Source of the DNA: Ruminococcaceae bacterium YAD3003
GTDB lineage: Bacteria; Bacillota; Clostridia; Saccharofermentanales; Saccharofermentanaceae
Reading direction: 5' to 3'
NCBI GenBank assembly: GCA_900107185.1
Contig: FNPA01000004.1
Span: 1-64,000, forward strand
Length of the DNA: 64,000 nucleotides
Below, in pieces: positions 24,168-33,696 of the stretch. The notes under the pieces are model-generated. The model made no database searches. It was not told the DNA's origin and worked only from the letters and a program-made list of their open reading frames with translations. Both the position numbers and the translations under genes were made by a program. Position 1 is the first letter of the stretch; each line of letters opens with the position of its first letter.

Positions 24168-24329
24168 TAGCTTTTTAGGACAGCTTTTTTGAGAAACAGT
24201 CTCAAAGGCCCTATAAAAGTCTCAATCGTCTCCCAAAGGGTAGAATTTTAAACTTCGGGTTGTTAGAATCACATCAGTAAGAATTTGGCAGGGCATGAAC
24301 GAAGAGAAGGCCTTTGGCTTAGTAAATGC
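24168..24329. other. Intergenic stretch before the rpsF promoter
   Basis: No gene is seen. GCTTTTTAGGACAGC near 24171-24185 and AGTCTCAAAG/AGTCTCAATCG repeats at 24198-24230 are visible, but no convincing terminator structure with a T tract. Confidence 0.4.
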
Positions 24330-24359
24330 TTGACTTTGGTTCCGTTGCTGTGTTATTCT
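24330..24359 (+). promoter_or_regulatory. Promoter of the rpsF-ssb-rpsR operon
   Basis: TTGACT (24330-24335) and TATTCT (24354-24359) with an 18-bp spacer. Transcription starting near 24366 would include the S6:S18 leader structure. Confidence 0.6.
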
Positions 24360-24379
24360 TCACGTTGCCGTTTATATAT

Positions 24380-24420
24380 GGACGGCATCCTTGCTCGGTT
24401 TTGACCGGGCCGCAAAGTCC
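24380..24420 (+). promoter_or_regulatory. S6:S18-binding leader motif of rpsF
   Basis: The leader can fold as GGAC (24380-24383) with GTCC (24417-24420), TTG (24391-24393) with CAA (24413-24415), and CTCGG (24394-24398) with CCGGG (24405-24409). The bases CCG (24410-24412) are left as a bulge just below the hairpin. A bulged CCG beside a hairpin is the hallmark of the mRNA element bound by the S6:S18 complex, which represses its own operon. Position directly ahead of rpsF supports this. Confidence 0.75.
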
Positions 24421-24437
24421 AGAAGGAGGTGAATGAC

Positions 24438-24725
24438 ATGGCAAACCAATATCGTTTGATCACAATCCTTTCCACTGCTAATGGTGAAGAGGGTATTGCT
24501 TCTCTTACTGACACAATTAAGGCTAAGATCGAATCAGGTGCTACGATTGACGCATTTGACGCAATCGGAACACGTGAGCTCGCTTACGAGATTGATGGTC
24601 AGAAGAACGGCTACTATGTTCAGACAGTATTTACTGCCGAGAGCGAATTTCCTAAGGAAATTGAGCGTGTTCTCAAGATTACTGACGGCGTTATTCGTTA
24701 TCTCATTGTTCGTGTCGGTGAGTAA
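24438..24725 (+). CDS. rpsF: 30S ribosomal protein S6
   Basis: 95 residues from ATG 24438, which has AAGGAGG 8 bp upstream (an in-frame GTG at 24429 overlaps that site). The sequence YRLITILS ... and the C-terminal GVIRYLIVRVGE are typical of S6, which binds S18 on the platform of the small subunit. It opens the canonical S6-SSB-S18 operon and carries the autoregulatory leader upstream. Confidence 0.96.
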   Translation: MANQYRLITILSTANGEEGIASLTDTIKAKIESGATIDAFDAIGTRELAYEIDGQKNGYYVQTVFTAESEFPKEIERVLKITDGVIRYLIVRVGE

Positions 24726-24752
24726 TCACTTTTGACAGGAAGGTAACAGTAG

Positions 24753-25241
24753 ATGAACAAAGTAGAATTAGTCGGAAGACTTACAAAGGACCCGGAAGTT
24801 AAGCTTACTTCCAACCAGACCCAGTTTTGCAACTTTACAATAGCAGTCGACAGACGCTTTAAGGATGCTAACGGCCAGAGGCAGGCTGATTTCATCAATT
24901 GTGTTGCATGGCGTCAGACGGCAGTCTTTATCCAGAAGTATTTCCATAAGGGCAACCGCATCGGTTTGGTAGGAAGTATCCAGACAAGAAGCTACGATGA
25001 TCAGAACGGACAGAAGAGATTTATTACCGAAGTCGTAATTGACGAGGCAGAGTTCGTAGAATCATCCGCTGGCGTACCCGGTGACGGATATCGTCAGGAG
25101 CCTTCAGCACCCGCACAATCTTTCAATCCGCCCATGGATTCAGTTGCTGCCAGTGCACCTACAGCTCCCAACATGCAGATTGATGCACCTGTTGGTGGTT
25201 TTGATGAAGGACAGTCCGGTGAGCTTCCCTTTGAGATTTAA
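24753..25241 (+). CDS. ssb: Single-stranded DNA-binding protein
   Basis: 162 residues. The OB-fold begins MNKVELVGRLTKDPEVKLTS and continues through FINCVAWRQTAVFIQKYFHKGNRIGLVGSIQTR. A Pro/Ala-rich linker leads to the acidic tail ending GELPFEI, a slight variant of the DDxPF tip that recruits replication and repair proteins (Leu-Pro-Phe kept, one Ile residue last). It sits between rpsF and rpsR, as in most Firmicutes. Confidence 0.97.
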   Translation: MNKVELVGRLTKDPEVKLTSNQTQFCNFTIAVDRRFKDANGQRQADFINCVAWRQTAVFIQKYFHKGNRIGLVGSIQTRSYDDQNGQKRFITEVVIDEAEFVESSAGVPGDGYRQEPSAPAQSFNPPMDSVAASAPTAPNMQIDAPVGGFDEGQSGELPFEI

Positions 25242-25262
25242 TTTGTGAAGGAGAACACTCAA

Positions 25263-25535
25263 ATGGCAGAAAATAGAGCACCTAGAGCCGGTGGTAGAGA
25301 GTTTGCCGGCGGTATGAGACAGAGAAGAACACGCAGAAAGGTCTGCAACTTCTGTGCTAATAAGGTTGAAGCTATCGACTTTATGGATGATGTCACACTC
25401 AAGAAGTACATTTCCGAGAACGGAAAGATCCTTCCTAAGAGAATGACAGGCACATGCGCAATCCATCAGCGTGAGCTTACAACAGCTATCAAGCGTGCGC
25501 GTCAGGTAGCACTTTTGCCCTACACGGTTCAGTAA
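25263..25535 (+). CDS. rpsR: 30S ribosomal protein S18
   Basis: 90 residues from ATG 25263, preceded by AAGGAGA. The core reads [17 protein letters not shown] and [20 protein letters not shown], ending with the conserved [19 protein letters not shown]. The CxxC pair in CNFC may bind zinc, as in C+ forms of S18, although only part of that site is visible. Partner of S6, third gene of the operon. Confidence 0.96.
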   Translation: MAENRAPRAGGREFAGGMRQRRTRRKVCNFCANKVEAIDFMDDVTLKKYISENGKILPKRMTGTCAIHQRELTTAIKRARQVALLPYTVQ

Positions 25536-25609
25536 TCCGTTTTTAGGACAATGGTAGCCGTGATTAACAAAAATTACGCGAGCTACGTTATAATTTATAA
25601 AATGTAATA

Positions 25610-25668
25610 ACAATCGGGCTCTCCCTGGGCATATAATATGTTCTTAGGAGATGGCCCGATTGTTTTAG
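25610..25668 (+). terminator. Large hairpin between rpsR and rplI
   Basis: ACAATCGGGC (25610-25619) pairs with GCCCGATTGT (25654-25663), extended by TCTCC/GGAGA inside, followed by TTTTA. It may end the rpsF-ssb-rpsR transcript. A TATAAT lies within the loop (25632-25637) and could start rplI transcription. Confidence 0.6.
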
Positions 25669-25702
25669 TAAAAAGCAAAAGGGTAATAGCGGAGGTTGAT
25701 TT

Positions 25703-26149
25703 ATGAAGGTAATACTTCTTTCTGATGTAAAAAATGTAGGCAAGACAAACGAAGTCGTTAACGTAAGCGACGGATATGCGAGAAATTTCCTTTTTAAGAA
25801 GGGACTTGCCAAGGAAGTAACTTCCGCAAATCTTAACGAAGTAAAGCTTCAGACCGGTGCAAAGGCTGAGCATGAGCGCAGAGCATTGCTTGCGGCTCAG
25901 GAGAATAAGAAGATCCTCGACGGTAAGGTTTTCAGAGTTGTTGCCAGAGGCGGTGCTGACGGAAGACTCTACGGTGCTGTTACAGCTCAGGATATTTCTG
26001 ACAGCCTTAAGAAGGAAGGATTCGACATCGATAAGAAGAAGGTAGTTATTTCCAATCCAATCAAGAATACCGGAATGTTTAAGACAAGAGTTAAGCTCCA
26101 CCCCCAGGTATCCGCAGATATCAATGTTGAAGTAGTTACAGGCGCCTGA
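25703..26149 (+). CDS. rplI: 50S ribosomal protein L9
   Basis: 148 residues. The N-terminal RNA-binding domain is [20 protein letters not shown] followed by [11 protein letters not shown], the family signature. A long connecting helix with [16 protein letters not shown] leads to the C-terminal domain that projects from the subunit. GGAGG precedes the ATG. It is 17 bp from dnaB, the standard Firmicutes order (without the usual yybT gene between). Confidence 0.96.
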   Translation: MKVILLSDVKNVGKTNEVVNVSDGYARNFLFKKGLAKEVTSANLNEVKLQTGAKAEHERRALLAAQENKKILDGKVFRVVARGGADGRLYGAVTAQDISDSLKKEGFDIDKKKVVISNPIKNTGMFKTRVKLHPQVSADINVEVVTGA

Positions 26150-26165
26150 AAGACTTTGAGCATAT

Positions 26166-27794
26166 ATGGCAGACGATCTTTATTTGGACAATCTCATAAA
26201 TCAGGGAACTGATAACAACGGCGATGTCGAAGTCGAGATGGCTTTGCTCTCGCTTTGTATGCGTAAGGATACAGCTGTTGTCCGTGCGGAGAATACTATC
26301 ACAGAAGAAGACTTCACGGATATGCGTAACCGCACTATCTTCAGAGTTATCAGTGATATGTTCCTTGATAATGCAAAGATTGACAGGATCACTGTCTTCT
26401 CAGAATTGGAAAGACGCGGTCTTGCCGACAAAGCCGGTGGACAGAGATATGTTTACCGCGTTGGAGACCAGACAGCCGTTCAGTCTGCTATCGACAGCTA
26501 TATTGCTGCAATCAGGGAGAGAAGTGACAGAAACAAGATCCTCAAGGTCGTCGATGATGTAAAAAAGAAGGCTATGAGCGGTGAAGCCCGCTCAGGCGAG
26601 ATTGCCGATTATGCTATTAAATCGATCTCTGATTTAAGAGGTGTCAGCGATACCAAGGGTTTTGAGGGTATGCCTGAGATTCTTAAGCTCACAATGAACG
26701 ACATCTATGCAGAGCTTAAGGATGACAATGCAGGCGGTAAAGTTAAACTGGGATTCCCGAGACTCGATTCAATGCTCGGAGGATTAAGACCCGGTTCACT
26801 TAATATCCTCGCTGCACGTCCTAGTATGGGTAAATCTGCTCTTGCTATTAATATGGCGGCTAATGTTGCTGCTAACCAGTATCCTGTAGCGATTTTTTCA
26901 CTCGAAATGAGTAAGCAGGAAATTGCGACCAGACTTATGTCTTCGTCAATGAATAAGCCTGTAAGTGAGATTGTTTATTCACATAAGATGAGTGACAGTG
27001 ACAGGAAGCAGATAGACAGAGCCCTTCAGATCCTTTCTGATTTCCCGATCTTTATCGATGATAATTCAGATACGAATCCTATCACAATGAAGACGAAGCT
27101 TACACAGCTTTTCGCAGATGAGAAGAAGAGACCGAGACTCGTTATCATCGACTATCTGCAGCTGATGACTATGCCTGCGGGTTCAGGCGGTAAATCCCGT
27201 AATGATGAAGTTACGGCTATTTCGAGATCACTTAAGCTTTTGGCAAAGGATTTCAATATTCCGTTCATTGCTCTGTCCCAGCTCTCCAGAGGCGCTGCAC
27301 AGAGAGATGACCATACTCCGCAGCTCTCAGACTTGAGAGATTCAGGTGCTATCGAGCAGGATGCTGATACAGTAATGTTTATTGACAGACCTGATTACTA
27401 TAAAAAGAAGGATGAAGAAGTTCCTTCGGACGATGAGAATGCTCCTCAGACAGTTAACTTCAAAGACGGAAATGAAGTTAAGCCTGCATTTATATATTTG
27501 TCGAAGAACCGTCACGGTAAGACCGGAAGGGATTCTGTTTGCTGGATTCCCAAGAAGACGATGTTCATCGAATATAACGAGAAGAATCCTGAAGATGACG
27601 GTGGCAGTGCCTACACAAGAACAGTAGACAGCGACACTGCTTCTCAGAATTACAATTTTGACAGCGTAACAACGGATGAGGCTCCGATTCCGGAACCTCC
27701 CATGCCTGACAATGATGATGTTCCGCCGGAAAAAAATGAGGGTGGAGATGATTTCTTTGCTCAGACAAATGATGATTTCCCGAGCGGGTTCTGA
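26166..27794 (+). CDS. dnaB: Replicative DNA helicase
   Basis: 542 residues; typical DnaB is about 450. The N-terminal domain binds primase. The RecA-like helicase part has Walker A ARPSMGKSALAI (near residue 218), FSLEMSKQEIATRLMSS, Walker B LVIIDYLQLM and the DNA-binding loop SRSLKLLAKDFNIP with LSQLSR and QLSDLRDSGAIEQDAD. The extra length is an acidic, Pro-rich C-terminal tail of about 80 residues (ending DDFFAQTNDDFPSGF), with no counterpart in model DnaB. It unwinds DNA at the replication fork. Confidence 0.96.
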   Translation: MADDLYLDNLINQGTDNNGDVEVEMALLSLCMRKDTAVVRAENTITEEDFTDMRNRTIFRVISDMFLDNAKIDRITVFSELERRGLADKAGGQRYVYRVGDQTAVQSAIDSYIAAIRERSDRNKILKVVDDVKKKAMSGEARSGEIADYAIKSISDLRGVSDTKGFEGMPEILKLTMNDIYAELKDDNAGGKVKLGFPRLDSMLGGLRPGSLNILAARPSMGKSALAINMAANVAANQYPVAIFSLEMSKQEIATRLMSSSMNKPVSEIVYSHKMSDSDRKQIDRALQILSDFPIFIDDNSDTNPITMKTKLTQLFADEKKRPRLVIIDYLQLMTMPAGSGGKSRNDEVTAISRSLKLLAKDFNIPFIALSQLSRGAAQRDDHTPQLSDLRDSGAIEQDADTVMFIDRPDYYKKKDEEVPSDDENAPQTVNFKDGNEVKPAFIYLSKNRHGKTGRDSVCWIPKKTMFIEYNEKNPEDDGGSAYTRTVDSDTASQNYNFDSVTTDEAPIPEPPMPDNDDVPPEKNEGGDDFFAQTNDDFPSGF

Positions 27795-27796
27795 TT

Positions 27797-29350
27797 TTGA
27801 GAGAAGATAAGACAAATCCTGATACAAACCTGATCCTGGATAGAGTCCTTGAGTTTTCCAAGGATAAGGGCTTGTTTGAATGTGGAGCTGTTATTGTTGG
27901 AGTTTCAGGCGGCCCGGATTCGGTTTCGTTACTTTATATTCTCAAGAGCTTAAAAGACAGAGGCGATATCAGTTGCGATATCGTTGCCTTTCACTGCAAT
28001 CACCACTTAAGACCTGGAGTCTGTGATGAAGAGGCAGAACAGGTTAGACTGCTCTGCAATAAATTCGGCGTTGATCTCAAGGTAATTGATTTTGACTGTT
28101 CAGGTTTTGCAGAGCAGAACAGTATTTCAGAGGAAACAGCCGGCAGAGTCCTTAGATACGAAGCTTTCGAGCAGTATGCGGAAAAGCTCGAAGAGCAGGG
28201 TAAAGATAATGTCAGGATTGCGATCGCCCACCACAAGGACGACATCGCAGAGACTATGATGATGAATCTTTTCAGAGGTTCAGGTCTCGAGGGTCTGGTT
28301 AACCCCAAGAGCCGTAACGGAAGGCTCATCAGACCGCTTCTATGCCTTAGGAAGAATGAACTGATTGATTTCCTTAATGCCGTGGACATTAAGTTTGCGA
28401 CTGACCTTACCAACTTTACGACACAGGGAACACGTAACTTCTGGCGTAATGACATTCTCCCGAGATTAGGTGAACATTATGGTGAAGATCCGTCCGTTCC
28501 GCTTACCAGAGCATATAGACTTTTGAGTGATGATCTGGATTTCATCTCGAAAGCAGTAGATGAGGCTTATGCTTCTTCCAAATTGGATCTGTTCGGTTAT
28601 CCGGCGCTAAGTGTCCGCATAATTTGTGAGCTCCATCCGGCCATCAGATCGCGCGTAATCAGATCTCTGTGGCTCGAGACATTCGGTGACCTCATCGATT
28701 TTGAGGAGGGCCATCTGAAAGACTGTATCTCGCTTTTCAATGAGAGTATTCAGGGTGAGACAACCCTTGATATGCCTTTCGGAAGAAAAGCATACAGACA
28801 TGAAGATGTTTTCGCTTTTTCCACAGCAGAAGGCTTGTCTGTATTGGCAAGAGTGATTGCCGGTAAAAAAGGCTTTCTGACGTCAAAGGGATTTGTAAAA
28901 CAAGAGATTTCCTTGGAAGATATTGGAAACAACGGCCAATTTAGTACAAAAATACCCGATTCCACATATGTATTAAAAGCAAGAATAATTGAGAACAGCG
29001 GAGATTTGGAGTATAATTATTTCTCGTGGTTTTGCCCTATTGAGGCGTTCTCAGAAGGCAGAATTACGCTTGGTAATTGTGACGGAATCGGAACCGCACT
29101 CCGCATGAAGAGAGCAGGTTCTGCAGGCGGCAAAGAGCTGAACAGGCTCATGACTGACCTTAAGATTCCGGAATCGGCCAGGAAACAGATCCTCTTTATC
29201 GAGTGTAACGGGGATGTTCTGTGGTTACCGGGTTACGGTCATGGTGTCGGATTTACGAATGCCATCAGCCGTGAGAAATATATTGCGAATAGACAGAGTG
29301 AAGGTGTTGATCCTGAGAATATGGTCTTATTCACAATAGAAAGGCAGTAA
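27797..29350 (+). CDS. tilS: tRNA(Ile)-lysidine synthetase
   Basis: 517 residues. The PP-loop ATPase motif is GVSGGPDSVSLLYIL, and the family signature continues with FHCNHHLRPGVCDEEAE and AIAHHKDDIAETMMMNLFRGSGL, then the conserved NFTTQGTRNFWRNDILP. A TilS C-terminal domain ends with VLWLPGYGHGVGF. It converts the wobble cytidine of tRNA-Ile(CAU) to lysidine so it reads AUA. The start is TTG 27797, two bases after the dnaB stop; no ATG exists upstream of the PP-loop in this frame. Followed 5 bp later by hpt, a conserved pair. Confidence 0.94.
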   Translation: MREDKTNPDTNLILDRVLEFSKDKGLFECGAVIVGVSGGPDSVSLLYILKSLKDRGDISCDIVAFHCNHHLRPGVCDEEAEQVRLLCNKFGVDLKVIDFDCSGFAEQNSISEETAGRVLRYEAFEQYAEKLEEQGKDNVRIAIAHHKDDIAETMMMNLFRGSGLEGLVNPKSRNGRLIRPLLCLRKNELIDFLNAVDIKFATDLTNFTTQGTRNFWRNDILPRLGEHYGEDPSVPLTRAYRLLSDDLDFISKAVDEAYASSKLDLFGYPALSVRIICELHPAIRSRVIRSLWLETFGDLIDFEEGHLKDCISLFNESIQGETTLDMPFGRKAYRHEDVFAFSTAEGLSVLARVIAGKKGFLTSKGFVKQEISLEDIGNNGQFSTKIPDSTYVLKARIIENSGDLEYNYFSWFCPIEAFSEGRITLGNCDGIGTALRMKRAGSAGGKELNRLMTDLKIPESARKQILFIECNGDVLWLPGYGHGVGFTNAISREKYIANRQSEGVDPENMVLFTIERQ

Positions 29351-29355
29351 AGACT

Positions 29356-29880
29356 ATGGCTATCAATACTGATAAGGTTTTGATTTCTCATTCTGAGATT
29401 GAGCAGATGCTCGACAAAGTCAGCGCTGAGCTCAACCGCGATTATGCAGGTAAGCCCCTCGTAGTTGTCGGAATCCTCACAGGAGCTTTTATTTTTACTG
29501 CAGATCTTGTAAGACGCCTTGAGATGCCTGTTATCGTAGATTTCATGCAGGTATCTTCATATGAAGGCGAGTACTCTACAGGAGTACTTAAGATCAAGAA
29601 AGATATGTCTGTTGATATCAAGGACATGGATGTCCTCATCGTTGAAGATATTATTGATACCGGCAGAACGCTTGCTCTTTTGAAGGAGCAGCTGCTCGAG
29701 AGAGGCCCTAAATCTCTCAAGATTTGTACGGCTTTTGACAAGCCTTCAAGAAGAGTTAATGATCTGGTACCTGATTACAACGGAATCACGATACCTGATG
29801 AATTCATTGTCGGCTATGGTCTCGACCTTGACGGCAAATATAGAGATTTCGACGATGTCAGAATCGTAAGAAAGGAATAA
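29356..29880 (+). CDS. hpt: Hypoxanthine phosphoribosyltransferase
   Basis: 174 residues, typical for bacterial HPRT. The PRPP-binding motif is VLIVEDIIDTGRTL, with VVVGILTGAFIF and FMQVSSYEG near the active site and FIVGYGLDLDGKYRD at the end. It salvages hypoxanthine and guanine to IMP and GMP. It lies between tilS and ftsH, as in Bacillus and most Clostridia. With xpt and the nucleoside importer at 41-46 kb it gives this strain a full purine salvage set. Confidence 0.96.
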   Translation: MAINTDKVLISHSEIEQMLDKVSAELNRDYAGKPLVVVGILTGAFIFTADLVRRLEMPVIVDFMQVSSYEGEYSTGVLKIKKDMSVDIKDMDVLIVEDIIDTGRTLALLKEQLLERGPKSLKICTAFDKPSRRVNDLVPDYNGITIPDEFIVGYGLDLDGKYRDFDDVRIVRKE

Positions 29881-29886
29881 GAGAAA

Positions 29887-31920
29887 GTGTCTGATAAGGA
29901 TAAGAGTGAAAAGAGTTTTAGACCGATAGGCGGAGGATTATTCTTCTATGTCCTGATGATTGTAATCCTGATTGCGTTCTCAACTATCGTGTTTGGAAAC
30001 AACTATGGACAGAAAGAGAAGGCTACTCTCTCTGATGTTATGCACATAATTGAAGATGAGAGTAACGAAGTAAGTCTTGTTGAGATCAAGGGAACAGTTG
30101 TAACTGTTACTTACAAAAACGAGGCAGGTCTCGATGCACAGGTAACACAGGAAGTTCCTTATGAGTTTGTTGATGACCTTGTACTTAAGCTCGATAAGGC
30201 TAAGGCGCAGGGCAAGATTCAGGGATATAACTATACAGAACCTTTCGACTGGTCACTGATAGTTAATATCATTATGTTCAGCGTATCGATAATCATTGTT
30301 GTTGTTTTGTTCCTCAGCATCACGAGACAGAGCAGAGACGGAAACAGCGTTTTCAGTTTCGGTAATAACCGTGCCAGAGTATCTGATCCTAACAAGGATA
30401 AGGTCAAGTTTACGGACGTTGCAGGTTCTGTAGAAGAGAAGGAAGAACTCCAGGAGATCGTAGACTTCCTGAAGAACCCGAAGAAGTACCAGCAGCTCGG
30501 CGCTAAGATTCCGAAGGGTGTTCTCCTTTATGGTGCTCCCGGTACCGGTAAGACTTTGCTCGCCAGAGCAGTTGCAGGAGAAGCAGGAGTTAAGTTCTTC
30601 TATATCTCCGGTTCAGATTTCGTTGAAATGCTCGTAGGTGTCGGTGCATCACGTGTAAGATCTCTCTTTGCCGATGCTAAGAAGGAAGCTCCTTCTGTTG
30701 TATTCATTGATGAGATTGATGCAGTCGGACGTAAGAGAGGTGCCGGTTTAGGCGGCGGTCAGGATGAGCGTGAGCAGACATTGAACCAGATTCTTGTTGA
30801 GATGGACGGTTTCGATGTTAATTCAAACGTAATCGTTATGGCAGCTACAAACCGTGTAGACGTTTTGGACCCTGCGCTTTTGCGTCCGGGCCGTTTTGAC
30901 AGACGTATTATGGTTAACATGCCTGATGCTGATGAGCGTGAGGCTATCCTTCATATCCATGCGAGAAAGAAGCCCCTTGCAAAGGATGTCGACCTCCATG
31001 AGGTTGCTCTCTCAACTGTTGGTTTTACAGGTGCTGATCTCGAGAACCTTCTTAACGAAGCTGCTCTTATGACTGCACGTCACAACAAGAAAGAGATCAC
31101 AATGCAGGAGATCACCGATGCTACATTCAGAGTTCAGATGGGTCCCCAGAAGAATTCCAAGAAGCTCAGCGACAAGGTTAAGAAACTTACTGCTTACCAT
31201 GAAGCAGGCCACGCAGTTGTTCTCCGTGCTACATCAGAGTTTGAGAAGGTTGACCGTGTTACGATCGTTCCTGTCGGCAGAGCAGGCGGTTTCACAGCTT
31301 ACAAGCCGATTGAAGATACAGACTTCTACACAGAGAAGATGCTCCTTGATACTATCAAGATGACTTTGGGCGGACGTGCCGCAGAGGAAGTTTTCCTTGG
31401 TGAGGTATCAACAGGTGCATCATCAGACCTGCAGCAGTGCAACAATATCGCTAAGGATATGATCAAGCGTTATGGTCTTTCTAAGAAATTCCGCAATATG
31501 GTATTCGGCGATGAGAATGAGGAAGTTTTCCTCGGTTACTCAATGGGTCAGGTTCAGAGCTATTCCGACCAGACAGCTGCTGAGATCGATGAAGAGATCA
31601 AGGCTATAATCGATTCCTGCTATGAAGAGACAAAGAGCATTCTTTACGACAAGAGCGATATTGTTGAAGGCCTTGCTACAAGACTTATCGAAAAGCTTAC
31701 AGTAGATGGTCCTGACTTCGAGAAGATCTACGAAGCAAATGGTGATCTCTCTGCTGTATATCCTCAGGAATATTCCGGAATCGATACAACTTCGACTGTT
31801 GCATCTGTTATTGAGGAACCCAAGGCAGAAGAAACATCATCACAGAGCGTTGATGTTGAGCCTACACAGACTTACTCAAGTTCAGATGATGATACCAACG
31901 ATCCCGGTCCGACAGACTGA
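29887..31920 (+). CDS. ftsH: ATP-dependent zinc metalloprotease FtsH
   Basis: 677 residues, starting at GTG 29887. Two membrane helices (residues 18-36 and 119-142) flank the extracytoplasmic domain. The AAA domain has Walker [16 protein letters not shown], Walker [12 protein letters not shown] and the second region of homology. The zinc site is [10 protein letters not shown] (near residue 437), and the third ligand lies in the later GASSDLQQ region. It degrades misfolded membrane proteins and short-lived regulators. A Ser/Glu/Thr-rich tail follows the peptidase domain. It shares a bidirectional terminator with prfC. Confidence 0.97.
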   Translation: MSDKDKSEKSFRPIGGGLFFYVLMIVILIAFSTIVFGNNYGQKEKATLSDVMHIIEDESNEVSLVEIKGTVVTVTYKNEAGLDAQVTQEVPYEFVDDLVLKLDKAKAQGKIQGYNYTEPFDWSLIVNIIMFSVSIIIVVVLFLSITRQSRDGNSVFSFGNNRARVSDPNKDKVKFTDVAGSVEEKEELQEIVDFLKNPKKYQQLGAKIPKGVLLYGAPGTGKTLLARAVAGEAGVKFFYISGSDFVEMLVGVGASRVRSLFADAKKEAPSVVFIDEIDAVGRKRGAGLGGGQDEREQTLNQILVEMDGFDVNSNVIVMAATNRVDVLDPALLRPGRFDRRIMVNMPDADEREAILHIHARKKPLAKDVDLHEVALSTVGFTGADLENLLNEAALMTARHNKKEITMQEITDATFRVQMGPQKNSKKLSDKVKKLTAYHEAGHAVVLRATSEFEKVDRVTIVPVGRAGGFTAYKPIEDTDFYTEKMLLDTIKMTLGGRAAEEVFLGEVSTGASSDLQQCNNIAKDMIKRYGLSKKFRNMVFGDENEEVFLGYSMGQVQSYSDQTAAEIDEEIKAIIDSCYEETKSILYDKSDIVEGLATRLIEKLTVDGPDFEKIYEANGDLSAVYPQEYSGIDTTSTVASVIEEPKAEETSSQSVDVEPTQTYSSSDDDTNDPGPTD

Positions 31921-31942
31921 TATCTAAACCAATAGAACTAAC

Positions 31943-31974
31943 AAGAGGTTGTCCATTCGGGCAACCTCTTTTAG
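31943..31974. terminator. Terminator between convergent ftsH and prfC
   Basis: AAGAGGTTG (31943-31951) pairs with CAACCTCTT (31962-31970), then TTTAG. A short A-rich side allows partial use on the other strand. Confidence 0.8.
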
Positions 31975-31999
31975 TTTGTAGCGATTTAGTATTAGATAC

Positions 32000-33610
32000 T
32001 TACTTTGAATTAATGTTTTCGAAGCTAAGCATGAATTTCTCGTTGTGCTCAATAGCCCAATCGACAGCCCATTCAGATTCGAAGAGAACTACAGGCTCAT
32101 CATCTCTGTCTAAAACGAGAAGTGATGTTGAAGTGAGTGTAAGTTCCTTGGGATCGAATTCCTCGACCTCTGATTTTGCCCAACGTGCAAGACGATAGGG
32201 AAGAGGTGTTCTTACGATGTCAACGTTATATTCTGACTTAAGTCTGTATTCCAATACATCGAACTGGAGGATACCTACAACACCCATTACATATGTCTCT
32301 GTACCAATGTCAGGCTGCTTGTAGAGCTGGACTGCACCTTCCTGAGAAAGCTGCTCGATACCCTTAAGGAACTGCTTACGCTTCATGGAATCTTTAGGTT
32401 CTACTCGTGCGAAGTTCTCCGGTGCGAAAACAGGAATCGGATCAAACTCGAATTTTCTGTTAGTTGAAATGATCGTGTCGCCGATTCTGAAGTTGCCGGG
32501 ATCGAATATACCGATGATGTCACCGGCATAAGCTTCTTCTGTGATGACTCTGTCCTGTGCCATGAACTGCTGGGGCTGGGCAAGAGTGATCTTCTTACCG
32601 GTTCTCATGAGGTTTACGGTCATGTTCTTCTCGTACTGGCCTGAGCAGATACGGATGAATGCCATACGGTCTCTGTGAGAAGGGTCCATGTTAGCCTGGA
32701 TCTTAAATACGAAGCCTGAGAACATTGTATCTTCAGGTTCGATAATGCCGTCAGTAGTATTATGTGTGGCGGGTCCCGGGCTCATCTTAAGGAAGTGCTG
32801 CAGGAACGGTTCCACACCGAAGTTCGTGATAGCAGAACCAAAGAATACAGGTGTGAGCTCACCCTTAAGGACCTTATCCATATCGAGCTCGTCACCTGCC
32901 ATATCGAGAAGTTCGATGTCATTTCTCAAAGTCTCGAGGTGGCCGGGCATGAGCATTTCATCGAGCTTCGGATCGTCGATGCCTGAAACGCTCTGTGTAA
33001 CCATAGAGGCACCGTGGTCATTGTTCTCACGGTCGAAGAGAAGTACGCTTCTTGTTTCTCTCTCATAAACGCCCTCGAAGTCACCATCTGTGCCGATAGG
33101 CCAGTTGATAGGTACGGATCTGATGCCAAGGACCTTTTCTAACTCATCCATGAGATCGAAAGGATTCTTTGCGGCACGGTCCATCTTATTAATGAATGTG
33201 AAGATCGGGATACCGCGTCTTCTACATACCTGGAAAAGCTTAATTGTCTGAGCCTCGACACCCTTTGCACCGTCGAGGACCATTACTGCAGAGTCAGCTG
33301 CACAGAGTGTTCTGTATGTGTCTTCTGAGAAGTCCTGGTGTCCTGGAGTATCAAGGATATTGATGTGGCAGCCATCGTATTCAAACTGCATTACAGAAGA
33401 AGTAACGGAAATACCACGCTTTTTCTCGATTTCCATCCAGTCTGAAGTAGCGTGGCGTGCAGCCTTACGCGCTTTGACTGATCCGGCCTGGTGGATGGCG
33501 CCTCCGTAAAGAAGGAGCTTCTCTGTAATTGTTGTTTTACCGGCATCCGGATGCGAAATAATTGCAAATGTGCGGCGTCTTTTAATTTCTTCAACCGTCG
33601 AGTAATTCAT
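32000..33610 (-). CDS. prfC: Peptide chain release factor 3
   Basis: 536 residues. GTPase motifs: SHPDAGKTTITEKLLL (G1), the switch region with GISVTSSVMQF, DTPGHQDFSEDTYRTL (G3) and FINKMDR (G4). The overall layout is the RF3 form of the EF-G family, longer than the EF-Tu core. RF3 recycles RF1 and RF2 from the ribosome after peptide release. It is on the strand opposite to its neighbours, convergent with ftsH and divergent from malQ, which lies 86 bp away. Confidence 0.96.
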   Translation of the reverse strand: MNYSTVEEIKRRRTFAIISHPDAGKTTITEKLLLYGGAIHQAGSVKARKAARHATSDWMEIEKKRGISVTSSVMQFEYDGCHINILDTPGHQDFSEDTYRTLCAADSAVMVLDGAKGVEAQTIKLFQVCRRRGIPIFTFINKMDRAAKNPFDLMDELEKVLGIRSVPINWPIGTDGDFEGVYERETRSVLLFDRENNDHGASMVTQSVSGIDDPKLDEMLMPGHLETLRNDIELLDMAGDELDMDKVLKGELTPVFFGSAITNFGVEPFLQHFLKMSPGPATHNTTDGIIEPEDTMFSGFVFKIQANMDPSHRDRMAFIRICSGQYEKNMTVNLMRTGKKITLAQPQQFMAQDRVITEEAYAGDIIGIFDPGNFRIGDTIISTNRKFEFDPIPVFAPENFARVEPKDSMKRKQFLKGIEQLSQEGAVQLYKQPDIGTETYVMGVVGILQFDVLEYRLKSEYNVDIVRTPLPYRLARWAKSEVEEFDPKELTLTSTSLLVLDRDDEPVVLFESEWAVDWAIEHNEKFMLSFENINSK

Positions 33611-33696
33611 TTTGCCCTCAAGAAATGTATAATAATTTTATAATGCTTGTTTCAAAGACAAGTAATTATATATAAGAAAGAGGGGAATTACAAATA

